Positions 50,343 to 61,816 of a stretch of DNA of 64,000 nt are shown piece by piece. Position numbers and translations under genes: made by a program. The stretch comes from Hydnum rufescens UP504 (taxonomy: Eukaryota > Basidiomycota > Agaricomycetes > Cantharellales > Hydnaceae): assembly GCA_014904985.1 (NCBI GenBank), contig MU128940.1, forward strand, positions 124,001 through 188,000, given 5' to 3'. Numbering within the stretch: the first letter of the stretch is position 1; every line of letters begins with the position of its first letter. The notes below the pieces were generated by a model. It saw only the letters and a program-made list of their open reading frames with translations, did no database searches and had not been told where the DNA came from.

Positions 50343-52040
50343 CTATGCCTTACCCGCGAGCTCTTCTTCCTCTGCCAACAGACGCTCTGCCTCGAGTGCG
50401 GCCATGCAGCCTATAATGAAGAGGCATTTGCGATATATTAGCTCAAGTCTTCTGAACCGTATAAGGGAGACCAAAATGATAGCAGATGATGTATCGAATG
50501 GAGGGGAGAACATGGTCCCGCACAGAATGGAATATAAAAAATCAAGAATGGCGAAGGCAGACATACCAGTGCCAGCACTCGTGATTGCTTGCCTGTACTT
50601 CTTATCTTGGACATCCCCGGCGGCAAATACGCCCTTGATGTTCGTCAGTGTCGTTCCGGGAACAGTGATGATGTAGCCTTCTTCGTCTGTCGTGACTTGG
50701 TCTTTCACAAGTTCTGTGGCGGGAGTGTGCCCTGAAGAGTGATGGTGATGTTAATGTTCGCCCAATATAAACACGATTATCAAGTTTGAGAGTACGAGGT
50801 GAAATGGCTGTATATGTGGCAGGAATTCATCGACGACGGAGCAAACTCACCAATAGCATAGAAGAGTCCGTTCACTGGCAAATCGCGCTCCTCTCCTGTT
50901 TTGGTATCCTTTACGCGCAGATTTTTGAAGCAATTTACCGTCCCCTTGGGCTTCAACGGGCGCAGTGTTCCACAGTACAGTCTATAAGGAGTTGGACGAC
51001 AGATCAACACTGATTCTATCCAAGCAGGAATCCCCAGGATATGCACAATTTTGGGATTAGACAAAAGCCGCTTGGCCATGATGGCACTTGCACGAAGTTC
51101 GTCTCGGCGTACGAGCACGTATACGTGGGAGCCGTACTTGGTCAAAACTGTCACAGAACAATTGTAGGGGTTCAATATCACCAGGAAACTTGGGCGCCAC
51201 GGGTCAGAAGAACGATGCATACAAGTTGATTCCTCTGCGGCACTGTCGCCACCGCCAACGACTGCTAATGGTTTGTTTCTGAAACGAATTGTTTCAGGAT
51301 TCGTATGCATGCATAGATAATCGTTGACAATTCACCTAAAGATTGGCACAGCGCCGTCACAAACGGCACAAGCACTGATGCCGCTGTTCCAGTAGGTGTC
51401 TTCCCCAGGGAGATTTAATCTCTTGGCACTTGCTCCAGTTGCCAGGATAACAGCATCGGCAGATTCGAAAGCGTCTGCATCATCCTCAGTGCCTTCTCTC
51501 CAGTACTTGAAGGGACGAGAGGAAAGGTCTAGTTTAGATATCGTCTCCGTTATGACGGTGGTACCAAACCGGACACTCTGGGCGCGGAATTTATCCATCA
51601 TCTCCAAGCCGAGAATGCCACCGGGAAATCCGGGGAAATTCTCCACTAGAAAGAATGAGACAATGCAGAGACGAGAGACATAAAGGAGGCAGCCTCGTAC
51701 CATCCGTCGTGGTTGTCAATTGCCCCCCTGCTGCGAAACCATTTGCCATAAAGCCCTGATGAGCGATTCGAAATCGGGTATTAGACAGGGTCTGAACGAC
51801 ACCATAAAAATACAGCAGAGCTCGCCTCAAATAATACTGGATTTAAGTTGGCTCGAGAAAGATAAATGGCCGCTGTATGTCCTGCAGGACCTGAGCCTAT
51901 GATGACCTGCGTTGTGCAAATTTGCACATCATCGATTAGCACGTCGAAGGGCACTCATATTATGAGTCGAATGTAATGTTCACCACTTTGGAGTGCATCC
52001 TTTTAGTGATTCCATTTTCCTTTGTACTGATAGGAGCCAT
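50343..52040 (-). CDS. TRR1: Thioredoxin reductase (NADPH), with one apparent frameshift
   Basis: Low-molecular-weight flavoenzyme that reduces thioredoxin. Starts at 52040 ([10 protein letters not shown]). Landmarks in order: FAD site [50 protein letters not shown], redox-active CAVC (about 51375), NADPH site [28 protein letters not shown], and [29 protein letters not shown]. The intron at 51825-51756 uses a GC donor (GAG|GCGAGC). After the splice giving [19 protein letters not shown] the frame is lost: the run at 50922-50926 has five T (A on the coding strand) where four would join in frame to [10 protein letters not shown]. As TRR1 is generally essential, an assembly error is more likely than a dead gene. 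Confidence 0.92.
50922..50926 (-). other. Putative one-base insertion in thioredoxin reductase
   Basis: Homopolymer of five; the family alignment from memory expects four. Upstream and downstream protein segments are both well conserved in their own frames. Confidence 0.65.
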
Positions 52041-53398
52041 ATGGTTCAAGACAGAGGACTTGTAGTAAGCGGCCAATCCGATTCTATAAGCGGAAAACAC
52101 CAGGGATGAGAAGAGTTGATAACTGTAGTGGCGGGGGAGACACACCCCGAGAGCGCTCTAGTTGGCAGGTTATGCCGAAGAAAGAAAGAAATCGTCGTTG
52201 AGAGATAGCTGATCGATGCCGGTCTTTTGAGCTCGGCAGTCTCCGGATAGGGGCTGTGCACCTGGCAATGAGCCGATTGAATTCGATATCGGCAGCCAAC
52301 AGAGCCGAGGATCCACGCGCTCACGCTACGCGCCTAAGGATTGAATGAAACAAACAATATCCAGCATCCACTCGAGAACCACACAGGCTTTTTTGCGTGT
52401 CCTTTTGATTTTTTTAGTTGGTCATTGGCACTGTATGATCGACCTCTCACTTCATGCTCATGCTATTCATTGTTTTTTCTGCGGGACAATCAAGGTAGAG
52501 ACGGCGCGTGGCGTTGTCGACGAGGGCCTGGAAACCGGCGGAACGTCAGATTAAAATCGATGTCGGCAATTACTATCACATGAAATTGCGCGATCTGATC
52601 AGTCATGCTTATATTGGCCATGACACCATGAGACGGGGTTACGTAGCTACTGTAATTTATAATACTTAACTCGACGTACATGGAGTCCGCGACACTCGGT
52701 TATGGCGGTTATGTTTGCCTTGACCACACACGCATATGGGCCAGGGGTGGATCGTCTAGAGGCGGCCACGAAAGAAAAGAAAAAAAAAAGATGGAGGGAA
52801 GGGAAGGAAAGGGAAAGGGGAAGGGAGACGCTTAGAGGCAGTTTGCATGAGGACCAGCCTCCACTAGCACTGTACCTAGACACTACAGTAGTAGTAGACA
52901 TATAAACTTTCAACGAATTGGTCAGGAAGGAGACATCTGTAGAGCTATTCTCAGCATTCTCAGGTGTTGCTGAGCGCGTTCTGCACGAAGCGCCCCGCGG
53001 TCTCCTGTCGTACCCCAGCTGGCCTCTGATAGAAGCTCAGCCAAATAGGTGAATTTCCAGGAATAAGAATACAAGTATCTCGTACGGTGTCACTAGAAAA
53101 GCTGGCATGGATGCCTAGTCATCACCAGTAGACACGGCCCCCAATATCACCAGTGAGTGGGCCGAGCTCTTACCATCCAAGTCCAATCGCAGATAGACCG
53201 CGACCAGGAAATACCAAAGAGACTATCTTGGGTACCCAGCCATAAACAAGGCCAGAACACATTACTCCGACCACTGCACCGAATAGTTCCTGACGTTGAC
53301 ATCCTAAGACCTCTGAACTGAGAGGCATGAATGTCTTTGAGGCTGGACTTGACCTGCAATCTATGGGCGGCGCCACAGCGGTACTCCCTGGGTCAATT
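52041..53398. other. Gene-poor region, 1.36 kb
   Basis: Contains a purine-rich tract (aaagaaaagaaaaaaaaaag then gggaagggaaggaaaggg, about 52770-52832). Several short ORFs, none with a signature. Confidence 0.5.
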
Positions 53399-54630
53399 CT
53401 ACTCTGAGAAATCCATGTCAGACTCCCCATTTTCTTCTTGCATCTCGCCATGATTCCGAAAAAAAAGCTCCCTCGCTTCTACTCTCTGTGGTTCACGCCA
53501 AGGGAGAATTTTAGGAGGCGGAAGGGGGGGTGGCGCAGATTTAGGGGGAGACGCATCTGAGCGCCCCCTCACTATCCGCATCCAGAGCTCCTGCCGATCC
53601 TGCGTGAACGTGGCACTTGGACGGGGTTCAGGAGTGAGTGGGGGGAGGGGAATGTAGACAGTTGACACGGGGAGGAGCGAGGATTTGAATAATGTGGTTG
53701 GAAAGTCGACCCAGCGTCGGGGGTCCGAGGGCGCCCTCGGCGAAGGAGATGAAGGGGATATTATTGGGGCTTGCGGGGCACCTGTTTAGCGGGAGGCTCA
53801 CAGGATCCAAAGGCGCCCAATTCCCCAGTGTCTGCGTCGTCGTACACGGCAAGTAATGGAGGCCCCGAAATAAAGTCGCTCGTCTCGTCTTCACCTAAAA
53901 TGCGCCTGGAAACGACATCAATAGGATCTGGGTAAAATACTATTTAAGCTGGCATACATAGTGATGTAGGCAAGCGGGGCTACCTACCTTGCACACTAGA
54001 GTAGCCAGGCGGGTATCCCCACTTCATCATTCCGTGATACCACGGGAGCTCATCGATGCGTCTCAAGCGTGAGGACGAATCTAAATATGGATCATCGAGC
54101 CCCAGGGCGTCTCTTAACTCGGGGGTTTGAATTTGGCCCGGCTTAAAACGACTGACGAATTCGAGGCGCCGTGCTTGATCCTCTCCCACATGATGAATCC
54201 GCCGTGTAGGGGCAAAGTCGTGACTCTCAGCAAATGCGGATCGAGCGAGCAGCAATCTGGGCCCTATCCAGAGGCTCAGGACATGCTGAGAGTACATGAG
54301 ATGGTGATCCGCAATTGAAACAAACACGCTCGTATGGGTCAGAGTATGCTTTAACTTCACCTAACGCTGTGTCCCAATCGACGGAGTAATACAGGGTGTG
54401 ATCGACAAATGATTCGAGCGAAGGGGAAGAAGAAGGGTCTCCGACACCTACAACGCCAATGCAGTCGATGACAAAATTGGCTGAAAACAAACAACCAGGT
54501 GTACAGTAAGCAGCGGAAGAAGTCGAATAGACGCCTACTCACTGTACTTCTGTTCCACTATTCGTTCTTCACCTTTGACTGAGCTATACTCCACGCTCGA
54601 AGGGCCTCCCTCACCTCCACAGTCCCCCAT
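53399..54630 (-). CDS. Zinc-knuckle and PSP-domain protein (ZCCHC8-like)
   Basis: Exon 1 is 54630-54543, exon 2 starts at 54480. A CCHC knuckle (CFNCGSPSHVLSAC, about 54325-54285) precedes a PSP domain: FKPGQIQTPELRDALGLDD and LPWYHGMMKWGYPPGY. The order matches ZCCHC8-type proteins, which in animals scaffold the NEXT complex that feeds RNA to the nuclear exosome; the fungal role is inferred. Acidic and Pro-rich sequence follows and the gene ends MDFSE at 53399. Two problems: the frame slips once near 54240-54253 between PLDRAQIA and ARSAFAESHDF with no intron there, and the splice before the last exon is unresolved. The chosen start lies inside the last exon of the upstream glutaredoxin-like gene. 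Confidence 0.75.
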
Positions 54631-54967
54631 CGACCCTTCGCCGCAAGTTTGTCTTCCAAGTGAAGAACCGGAATATCGTACACTGCGAGAGGCTCCGACG
54701 AATGACTGACAGGACGCAGAAACCAGAGGCAATAGTAAGCGACCCACCGTACTTCCTCTTCCACTTCTGTTGTTCCTTGTCTTGTATATTGATCACAGAC
54801 AGCGAGAACGGGTCACTCGCTTTTACTTCCGCCAACGCCACTTTCGCGGTCTGAGTACAGTATGTGCTGTCAGAATCGATACAAGCAAGGAGGTGAACAG
54901 GACAAACATCACAGAGAGAACAATGAGGGCCAGTGAATAATGTTAGATGTGGCAGGCGAGGGGCCAT
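54558..54967 (-). CDS. Glutaredoxin-like protein (DUF836 type)
   Basis: Three exons: 54967-54908, 54850-54748, 54682-54558; 95 residues, typical for the family. It begins MAPRLPHLTLFTGPHCSLCD, with the CSLC redox pair at residues 16-19 after the first beta strand. KYVYDIPVLHLEDK supplies the cis-Pro loop expected of a thioredoxin fold. Similar small proteins exist in yeast and other fungi; the substrate is unknown. Introns are 57 and 65 bp with clean phases. The 3' exon overlaps the 5' exon of the ZCCHC8-like gene on the same strand in another frame by 73 bp. Confidence 0.87.
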
Positions 54968-56102
54968 TTGAAAGTTGTATCTTCAACTCAACGCCATTCT
55001 CCCACACCTATCTCAGGATGGGGACTCGTAACATTGAAAGATTGTCCTTCCATGTGCTGTACCCCACATCTCTTTCCAGTTATATTACTTGGACTGTAGT
55101 GATTCGATTGTTGTTGCCTTCTTAGCGTTACTCAATCCTTTACTGTGAACTCTACTGTATCAATCTAACACTCAACCAAGAAATGCAGCCACAGCACCCC
55201 GAACTGCTAGCCTGTATCCAATTATCTACATAGAGGCATTCGGTCTTCAGGCCTTGGGAATCGAGGGTGCCTACTGTACTCCTCTGAGTAGTGTTGCCGC
55301 GACTGACTCAACTGATTGATCAAGTCAAGTCAAGTCCTGATCCTTTTTTTTTCTCGCTAACTACGACACATTGGGCTTTTTTTGCGTAGGATGAAGAGAA
55401 GATCATGATAGAGTCGATAAGTCTGAGCAATAGTGATGTGATGACAGCACGTGAGGCTTCTTTTAAAGTTCGAAAGACTCGAGTCTTCGCACACTACTCT
55501 GAGGTTGCGGGGTACCCGAGAAGCTCCTGGATTATAGATGCCAATGGTTCAGCCTCGCCGGATGAGACTCCTGAGGAATTCATTCCTTCGAGGACGGAGA
55601 AAGACGATCGAGTGGAAAACGTATTGAGGAATAGTGGCCTTGAGGATATCAGTCTTAACAACGTGGGTTAAAGTATGCGAGGGATGCGGTGGTGGCTGTG
55701 TTATAATGGGTAAGGGTCATGTGCGTCCTTGTCAGATCATCGGTCATATTATCAGTCACCGCTTGTGCATCAAGCGATCTGGTGGATGCATCTCATCGCA
55801 ACTAGCTCAACAACCTATCATTAATGAGCTAGCTGTTAACTGCAGAACGAGACCTCGAGAAACGACACGTTTCCATTCATGACGAGAAGTCAAGTTCGTT
55901 GGAACTGAAAAGGGAGATGCAGAGAAAGAGCGACAGTTGATAACGATGAACGATCGGCTCTCTGCGAATATTAATGCCTCCGATCGCTTGGAGTAAGGAG
56001 ATAACAAGGAAACGACCACCGTAGCAAGTGGAAAGTGGTCCATTCACATGCCTTCAGACAATGACAGAGATTCTTTCATTCAATTTGGAAATGTGCTTCG
56101 GG
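54968..56102. other. Intergenic region without a recognised gene
   Basis: An 88-codon ORF (55405-55671) is acidic and Ser-rich with no signature. 'gactcaactgattgatcaagtcaagtcaagtc' around 55305-55336 is a short imperfect repeat. Nothing else seen. Confidence 0.45.
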
Positions 56103-56809
56103 TTACAGAAAACAAACCTGAAACAAGAAAGGGCAAAACGAAAGTAAGCGAAAATAGAAGATAGCTTCAATCAGAGACGACAAACTCGCGAACACACCAA
56201 TAACGAAGACATCTTTTACTTGTGACAACCGTTGGAAGTCATCGCTCAAATAAGTCCCCACCTCACGGACCCACAGCATTGGCAGCTTCCACGTCTTGAT
56301 ATAGGACAACAATTTGTCGCATCTTCTTGAATCCATCCGGAGACAAGATGTTTAAATCCCACTGCCCCTCCAAGAAGTCGGATGGCAAAAACACGATTCA
56401 CATTCGGGCCACAAAGTCAGAGCGTAAGTTCGCATGTGACCTTGCTTGTCGCCACAATAAACGCGAAGAGAGGTCCCAGCAAGCTCAACCCATACAAGTG
56501 AGGAATCGGGCAATTGCGCAGCATCTCATCGTACCGCTGGCGCATCTGGGTGTCTGCTCTCTGTCGGCTATCAGGTCCACTTGCCCATCTGTCGTCTTGA
56601 ATGTCCGCGACAAGAATAGGTTTCGCTTCCTTATTCAAAACCGCCATAAAGACAACAAAGACAAAGTCTAACGCGTCACACGCGGAAATTTCATCGGGGG
56701 CAGTCTGCGGGGCAAGGAAGGTGTAGGAGCCTTCAATCCATAGCGCAGTTAAAGAGTCTGTCATAAGGGCCATAATAATGTTGTGCCCTATTTTGGTTAC
56801 GAGAGACAT
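56103..56809 (-). pseudogene. Agaricomycete family gene, broken by frameshifts
   Basis: A block of about 125 residues (56809-56430) contains DALDFVFVVFMAVLNKEAKPI, LVADIQDDRWASGPDSRQRA and NCPIPHLYGLSLLG. Sequences of this kind are abundant in agaricomycete genomes, from memory, and have no assigned function. The following expected segment, TSLRVYCGDK, appears at about 56483-56450 in another frame; then DFLEGQWDLNILSPDGFKKM (about 56372-56313) in a third, with a stop between. I cannot place introns that repair this, so I call it a broken copy. It is divergent from CET1 with about 125 bp between starts. Confidence 0.6.
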
Positions 56810-56933
56810 TGAAGATGTTGAGCAAGCCTTGCGGCCAGCTCACGTCGGTGGAGAAGGGCATGATCCAAAGCCGCCGATGGTGAGTCACCCGGAGTTTGCC
56901 GATATAGTGTTATTCACAACAACCTGCAACAAC

Positions 56934-58271
56934 ATGCAAGATCATCCATTCCCAGAGGCGACTTACCATGATAACTACTCGGATGAGGAAAACGATAGGG
57001 ACAGAGCTAGTGAAGCATCCAGTGCGGGCGACGAAGATGAGGACGAAGATGACTTCGTAACAAAGCCTCGCGAAGATTCAGGTCCTTCGAATAAAAAAAG
57101 GCGGCTCTCACAAGGAGATGACCCTCCGGCATCATCCAATATTACCGTATCTACTGTCGCCCCTGCTTCTACTTCAGCCGCCCCCTGCCCCAACCTCTTC
57201 CAGGACTCATACTAGAACCATCTATAATTAATGCCGAGCCATTGGATGAGTTTATTCGCGAGATTGCCGATTGGATTCTACGCATCGCTGGTGGTAAAAA
57301 TTACATAGAGGTGAGTCCCTTGGAATTGCATCTATTGTCTTGTTACATTAAACCAACCGATCTTTGTGAAGGTCGAGCCAAGATTGGCATTCTGACAGAT
57401 TCTCGCACTGGAAAGCGTTTGAATCTCCCAGTCCTGTGCGAAACAAGTCTGTTGAAGTCTTCTGATGTGTCCACCCATGAATTCTGACTCGAATGTATGC
57501 ATTCATCTCATAGTACTTTCTCCAGACTATCCTGATTTACGTTTCGAATCTAATGTGGCCCTTGTGCGCTAGCATCTTTTGGCCCTATAGACTGGAACGT
57601 TCCTCTCTGATCAGACCTAATCATGTAGGCCCAACATGCGCACTTCAACAACCTCCTCAATTCCCTCGTCAGCAAGACTGCTTCATCGTCACATCAACAT
57701 TCCCGCGTCCATTATGCCCATACCAAACTTATAGACTCCTTCCACTCGGGGCCAGGCTCTCAAAAGATCCGCGTCACGACGGACGAAAAAACGGGCGTCG
57801 TAAAGGAGTGTGTGGCCAAAACGAGATAGCAGATTTAAACGTGTATAGCCCGAAGCGAAAGGTCGACTGGCGAATCAGCGTGAATGCCGAAACCCCTGGT
57901 GAATCTACCATCGTTTCTCACCCCTTCATATCTCCTGAGGAAATTAATGCCAACCTGTAACCCCTCCCACAGCTCCCAAACCAACCACAAATGCAACTCA
58001 CACCCGCCGAAAGGATCGCATAACATATACCCACCAAGCCTTTCAAATCGATCTCACTCAAGTAATGCCTTCCCACTCATCCACTTCCAAAGTGGACCCC
58101 AGTAATCCCCAAGGATACCTCCACGAGCTAGAGGTGGAATTCCGAGACCCGCGAGAATTGATGAGGCTTGCAGCGATGCGGGGTGGAGATGGTGAATCAG
58201 GGTATGGGTACGACGAGCTTGTTCGGGTGTTTGTGAATAATGTCCATATCCTTGTAAGGAATGCGTTGTGA
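56934..58271 (+). CDS. mRNA-capping RNA 5'-triphosphatase (Cet1-like), two apparent frameshifts
   Basis: Metal-dependent tunnel-family triphosphatase that starts mRNA capping, unlike the animal enzyme. An acidic, disordered N-terminus (EENDRDRASEAS, GDEDEDEDD) is followed by LDEFIREIADWILRIAGG. The tunnel motifs come next: IGILTDSRTGKRLNLPVL, YPDLRFESNVAL, AQHAHFNNLLNSLV, IRVTTDEKTGVV, IADLNVYSPKRKVDWRISVN and finally LHELEVEF, the C-terminal glutamate-rich strand. Start chosen at the first ATG that leads into the acidic segment. The frame breaks near 57374 (GAG-CC-AAG where GAGGCCAAG is expected) and near 57825 (AGATAGC where AGAATAGC is expected). Both are one-base losses. Splices: a GT donor at 57391 region and at 57556 region with acceptors before LSPDYP and AQHAHF. 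Confidence 0.85.
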
Positions 58272-58553
58272 TGTCGTTCTCTCTACGATACGATAACGCT
58301 GCATGATCCAGGGACTTCATGCCTAGGTTCTTGAGAATTGAAACCTCGTCTAAAACTCGTAAAACATCGTATTGATGTTTTGAAGTAACTATTCAATTTC
58401 AGTCGTCCAAGATGTTCACAATTAAAAGAAAAAAACTGGTCTAAAAGCCGAACACTCCATTATCTAAGTGCAATAGTGCAGCAGGCTACAAAAGTCATTA
58501 ATCAAACAAAACCAAACCCTTAATTCAAGCCAGAAATGGCCACAGGCGGAGCC
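58272..58553. other. Convergent intergenic region
   Basis: Between the ends of CET1 (+) and MSP1 (-); AT-rich, no gene. Confidence 0.6.
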
Positions 58554-60305
58554 CTAATCTAGTGAGTCAGTCGTGTCGTCTGTTATCCTCTGCGCACGAA
58601 GCGCGAGCGTCGAACCGCCGTTGTTCGGTCTCCCGGAGCTGACGCCTGAGTCGGAGGCGTCAGGGAAGAAATCTCGGAGCGCCAGTGGCCGTATCTTTGC
58701 ACCCTGCACGTATCGCGTGATTCGACGACTCAGAGCACGATCGATCCACAGTTGCGGCGTACCTCGTTGATCCCTTTAACCATATTTTCATGATCGCCAC
58801 CCCTTTCTCGCATGTACTCGCGTAAGGGAAGCATCGCAGCATCTCGACACATTTCTTTAAGATCGGAGCCTGAAAAACCGGGCGTGTGCTGGGCAAGGGT
58901 CGCTATGTCGGATACGGGAAAAGATTTAGGTAGCATCTGGATTGCAGATTGGAGGAATGTAAACGCGTCAGTGAATTGCCGCCAAATGCAGAGGAAAGGC
59001 GAATGCCATGATGAGATTGCATGGACTGCAATGGCAGCGGCGGCATGAATTCCAAGAAGGTACGAGAGCAACACGCACAAGTTCTAATATCTTCCTTCGT
59101 TGGTCAACATCAGGCAAGGCAATCGCGAAACGTTTCGGCATTCTTCGCAGGATGGCCGGATCAATGTCAAGGGGTCGATTCGTCGCGCCGAGGACCATTA
59201 TTCGGTCGGATTGCGTCAAAAGACCATCCCACATACTGTACAAGATTGGTCAATTTCCTGCGTTCGAGTGCTGGGGGAGGGTACTGACGTCATGAATCTA
59301 TCCATGAAAAAGGAGGTATAAAATCCCCACCGCCGGAAGTGAGAGGAAAGTACTCACTCAGCCTTCATCATTCCGGTCACCTCATGATCACTGCTCCCTC
59401 TTTCTCTTAGGAAACAATCGATCTCATCAATAAATATGATACTTGGCTGGAGTTTTCTGGCAAGTGCAAAGAGTGCTGCGACCAGCTTGTTTGACTCGCC
59501 ATACCACTTGTTTGTGAGAGTGGAAAAGGGGACGTTTATGAAGGTTGCGTGTGATTCGCGGGCAAGCGCGCGCGCAAGGAGAGTTTTGCCGCAGCCTGGG
59601 CAATTCACAAAATGAGGAAAATCCAAGGTCCAGCAGAAGAATATAAAGCCATACCAGGTGGCCCATGTAACAGAACACCTTTAGGCGCTATAAATAGCGA
59701 GGAAGTGCTAGTATCTGCATCGGAGGATATTGATTCTGAATCTGGAGTATTGAACAATGTTGGATACAGAAGTGGATATATTACGGATTCCCGGAGAGAT
59801 GATATTATTGGATCCAGCCCGCCAATGTCTAAGGGGAATTGCAGTGAGCGCTGCACATCGCCCTGAAGAGAAGACGTACCCGTAAATTTGACCGCAATAT
59901 CGTCAGGATGTACAATTTCGGCAGCGATAATTTCTGCGGAGACACCGCCATGAGGACAATATTCATGTATTCGAGATCACGGCCGGACCTTCGTGCTCAG
60001 AGAGTTGCATGCCCTGCTTGCCAAGGCGCTCTAGCACGCCCGCAACCTTTGCCTTCTTTGTCTTACTGCTACTACTACCCGAATCTGACCCCATCCAATA
60101 CTAAAGGCAATGGCGCAAGTTCAAAGACAAAAGCAACCATTTGTGAAGAAGCAAAGACTCGACTTACTTGCCATGCGTAATACAATGCGAGCTGCGTGGA
60201 TGCAAACAACGCAACTACATGCTGCATAAGATAACGGATATGGGTTCAGCAGTAAGCAAGCGCACCGTCGATGATCGTCTTTCGAACAATATCCTTCGCA
60301 GCCAT
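58554..60305 (-). CDS. Msp1/ATAD1 AAA-ATPase of the mitochondrial outer membrane
   Basis: Membrane-anchored AAA translocase that extracts mislocalised tail-anchored proteins. Exons include 60305-60266, 60214-60168, 60100-59989, 59933-59655 and 59595 onward, and a 9-nt exon at 59297-59289. One membrane helix ([18 protein letters not shown], residues 14-31) and a linker ([16 protein letters not shown]) precede [11 protein letters not shown] and [18 protein letters not shown]. Walker A GPPGCGKT spans an intron; Walker B is [11 protein letters not shown]; then [20 protein letters not shown] with the conserved Arg pair, [18 protein letters not shown], and a 50-residue basic/Ser tail ending at 58554. 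Start chosen because it gives the short N-terminus before the helix. It is divergent from the V-ATPase gene. Confidence 0.92.
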
Positions 60306-60406
60306 TTCTTGGGTGGTGTGAAAGAGGGGACGCGACTTTTCGGCAGCTCCCGTGTGGTGGTGAATCTTCAAACACTCGAACACCTTCAACCGTCGCAATA
60401 ACAAAG
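60306..60406. promoter_or_regulatory. 101-bp bidirectional promoter region, MSP1 / V-ATPase c
   Basis: Start codons at 60305 (-) and 60407 (+) leave 101 bp. No clear TATA on either strand. Confidence 0.6.
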
Positions 60407-61451
60407 ATGTCGTTCTTATCGACAGAATATTGCCCAGTCTATGCTCCCTTCTTTGGTGCTATGGTAAACCGCGCTCGTCCGTTCAAATTGGGCGTGACTG
60501 ACCCAAACTGCGCTTTTAGGGATGCACCAGTGCAGTGGTCTTCACATGTACGTTGGACAGTCTTTCACTTTCTTATCCATCTGACGCGCATTTCAACAGG
60601 TATAGGAGCTAGGTGCCCCACTTTCCGGCTCTGGAGACCCTTCCCTATCCTCAATGATGGTATTGACGCCCATTAACCCCAGTTATGGAATGGCCAAGTC
60701 TGGTGTCGGCATCTCTGCAATGTCAGTCCTCCGACCCGACCTCATGATGAAATGTTCCATTCCCGTGGTCATGGCTGGTATCATTGCCGTAAGTTTCACC
60801 ATACCTCCCATTCTCATTTTGGTGCGTCGAAATGTTTACTGTACCTGGCAGATCTACGGCCTTGTCGTATCGGTCCTTATTGCGGGGAGATGTAAGTGCA
60901 TGTCCTGCCACTCGGACCTACCTCTTCATTTGTTTTCTTCGTCGACGTGACTGAGGCTGAAGCCCTTGCACAGTGGGGGTGCAGATGACGCTCTATACTG
61001 GCTTTCTCCAGCTAGGTGCTGGGCTTAGTGTAGGTCTCGCTGGTCTCGCTGCAGGATTTGCAATTGGCATCGTTGGGGATGCTGGGGTGAGGGGGACCGC
61101 TCAACAGCCGAGATTGTTCGTAGGCATGGTACGTGATGACGATAGTTGAGGTTGGGTCGGACGATCTTAGAGCGTTTTTTCTCCTAGATCCTCATCCTCA
61201 TTTTTGCCGAGGTGCGTAGGCCAATTTCTAGTGTTCGAAGTCTGTACTAAATCCTTCGTTGCCACCGTTCAAGGTATTGGGCCTCTACGGTACGTTGAAT
61301 AAGTTGTTAATATGCTGTCCTCCGACCCCTGACTCCCCCCGTTCCGTTGGGATATCCATTCCGTGATGACACTATAGGGTTGATCGTGGCGCTAATCATG
61401 AACACCAATGCGTTCCCGGATAATATAACCGAGTTCTGTAAGGCCCCCTGA
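60407..61451 (+). CDS. V-type ATPase proteolipid subunit c
   Basis: Forms the proton-carrying ring of the vacuolar ATPase. Exon 1 is 60407-60463 ([19 protein letters not shown]). Then [93 protein letters not shown] and [19 protein letters not shown], so all four membrane helices are present. The proton-binding Glu is in LIFAEVLGLYG of helix 4. The gene is cut into very small exons near the end: 24 nt (ILILIFAE) and 16 nt (VLGLYG start). The C-terminus after MNTNA is longer than usual ([12 protein letters not shown]), so a last splice may be missed. Confidence 0.93.
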
Positions 61452-61816
61452 GCGGTGCCGTGTGGAAGGCGGGTGCGTTGGGGACGAAAATGTCGGACTC
61501 GAGTGCGATACCATCGTTTGAGAGTATGTGCATATTGCCCCTCACCACGGATGCGCCGTGGCGGCCATGTTATTCCGTTGTCGTCTTCTACATGCATCTC
61601 CATAATCCATCAGCTAATTGATTGCACACCCTCGTTTTGTCGGTTTGCATCACTGACAGGTGCCAAATTTGCGGCACTGGTGGTATTCCAGCCATCCTTG
61701 CATTGGTTCTATCGTACCAAGAACCAAAGTAACCATATGGGCAGAAATCCAAACTTGGGTGCAGCCTGCAGATTGATCGTCAAGCGTGCCCGCATTGAAA
61801 TACTGCGCAGTAAGGG
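61452..61816. other. Convergent intergenic region
   Basis: Between V-ATPase c (+) and the carboxylesterase (-); plus-strand ORF of 121 codons here has no signature. Confidence 0.5.

Noticed and set aside
52770..52832. Purine-rich tract as a possible replication or triplex element
   Set aside because: Simple low-complexity sequence; nothing else supports a function.
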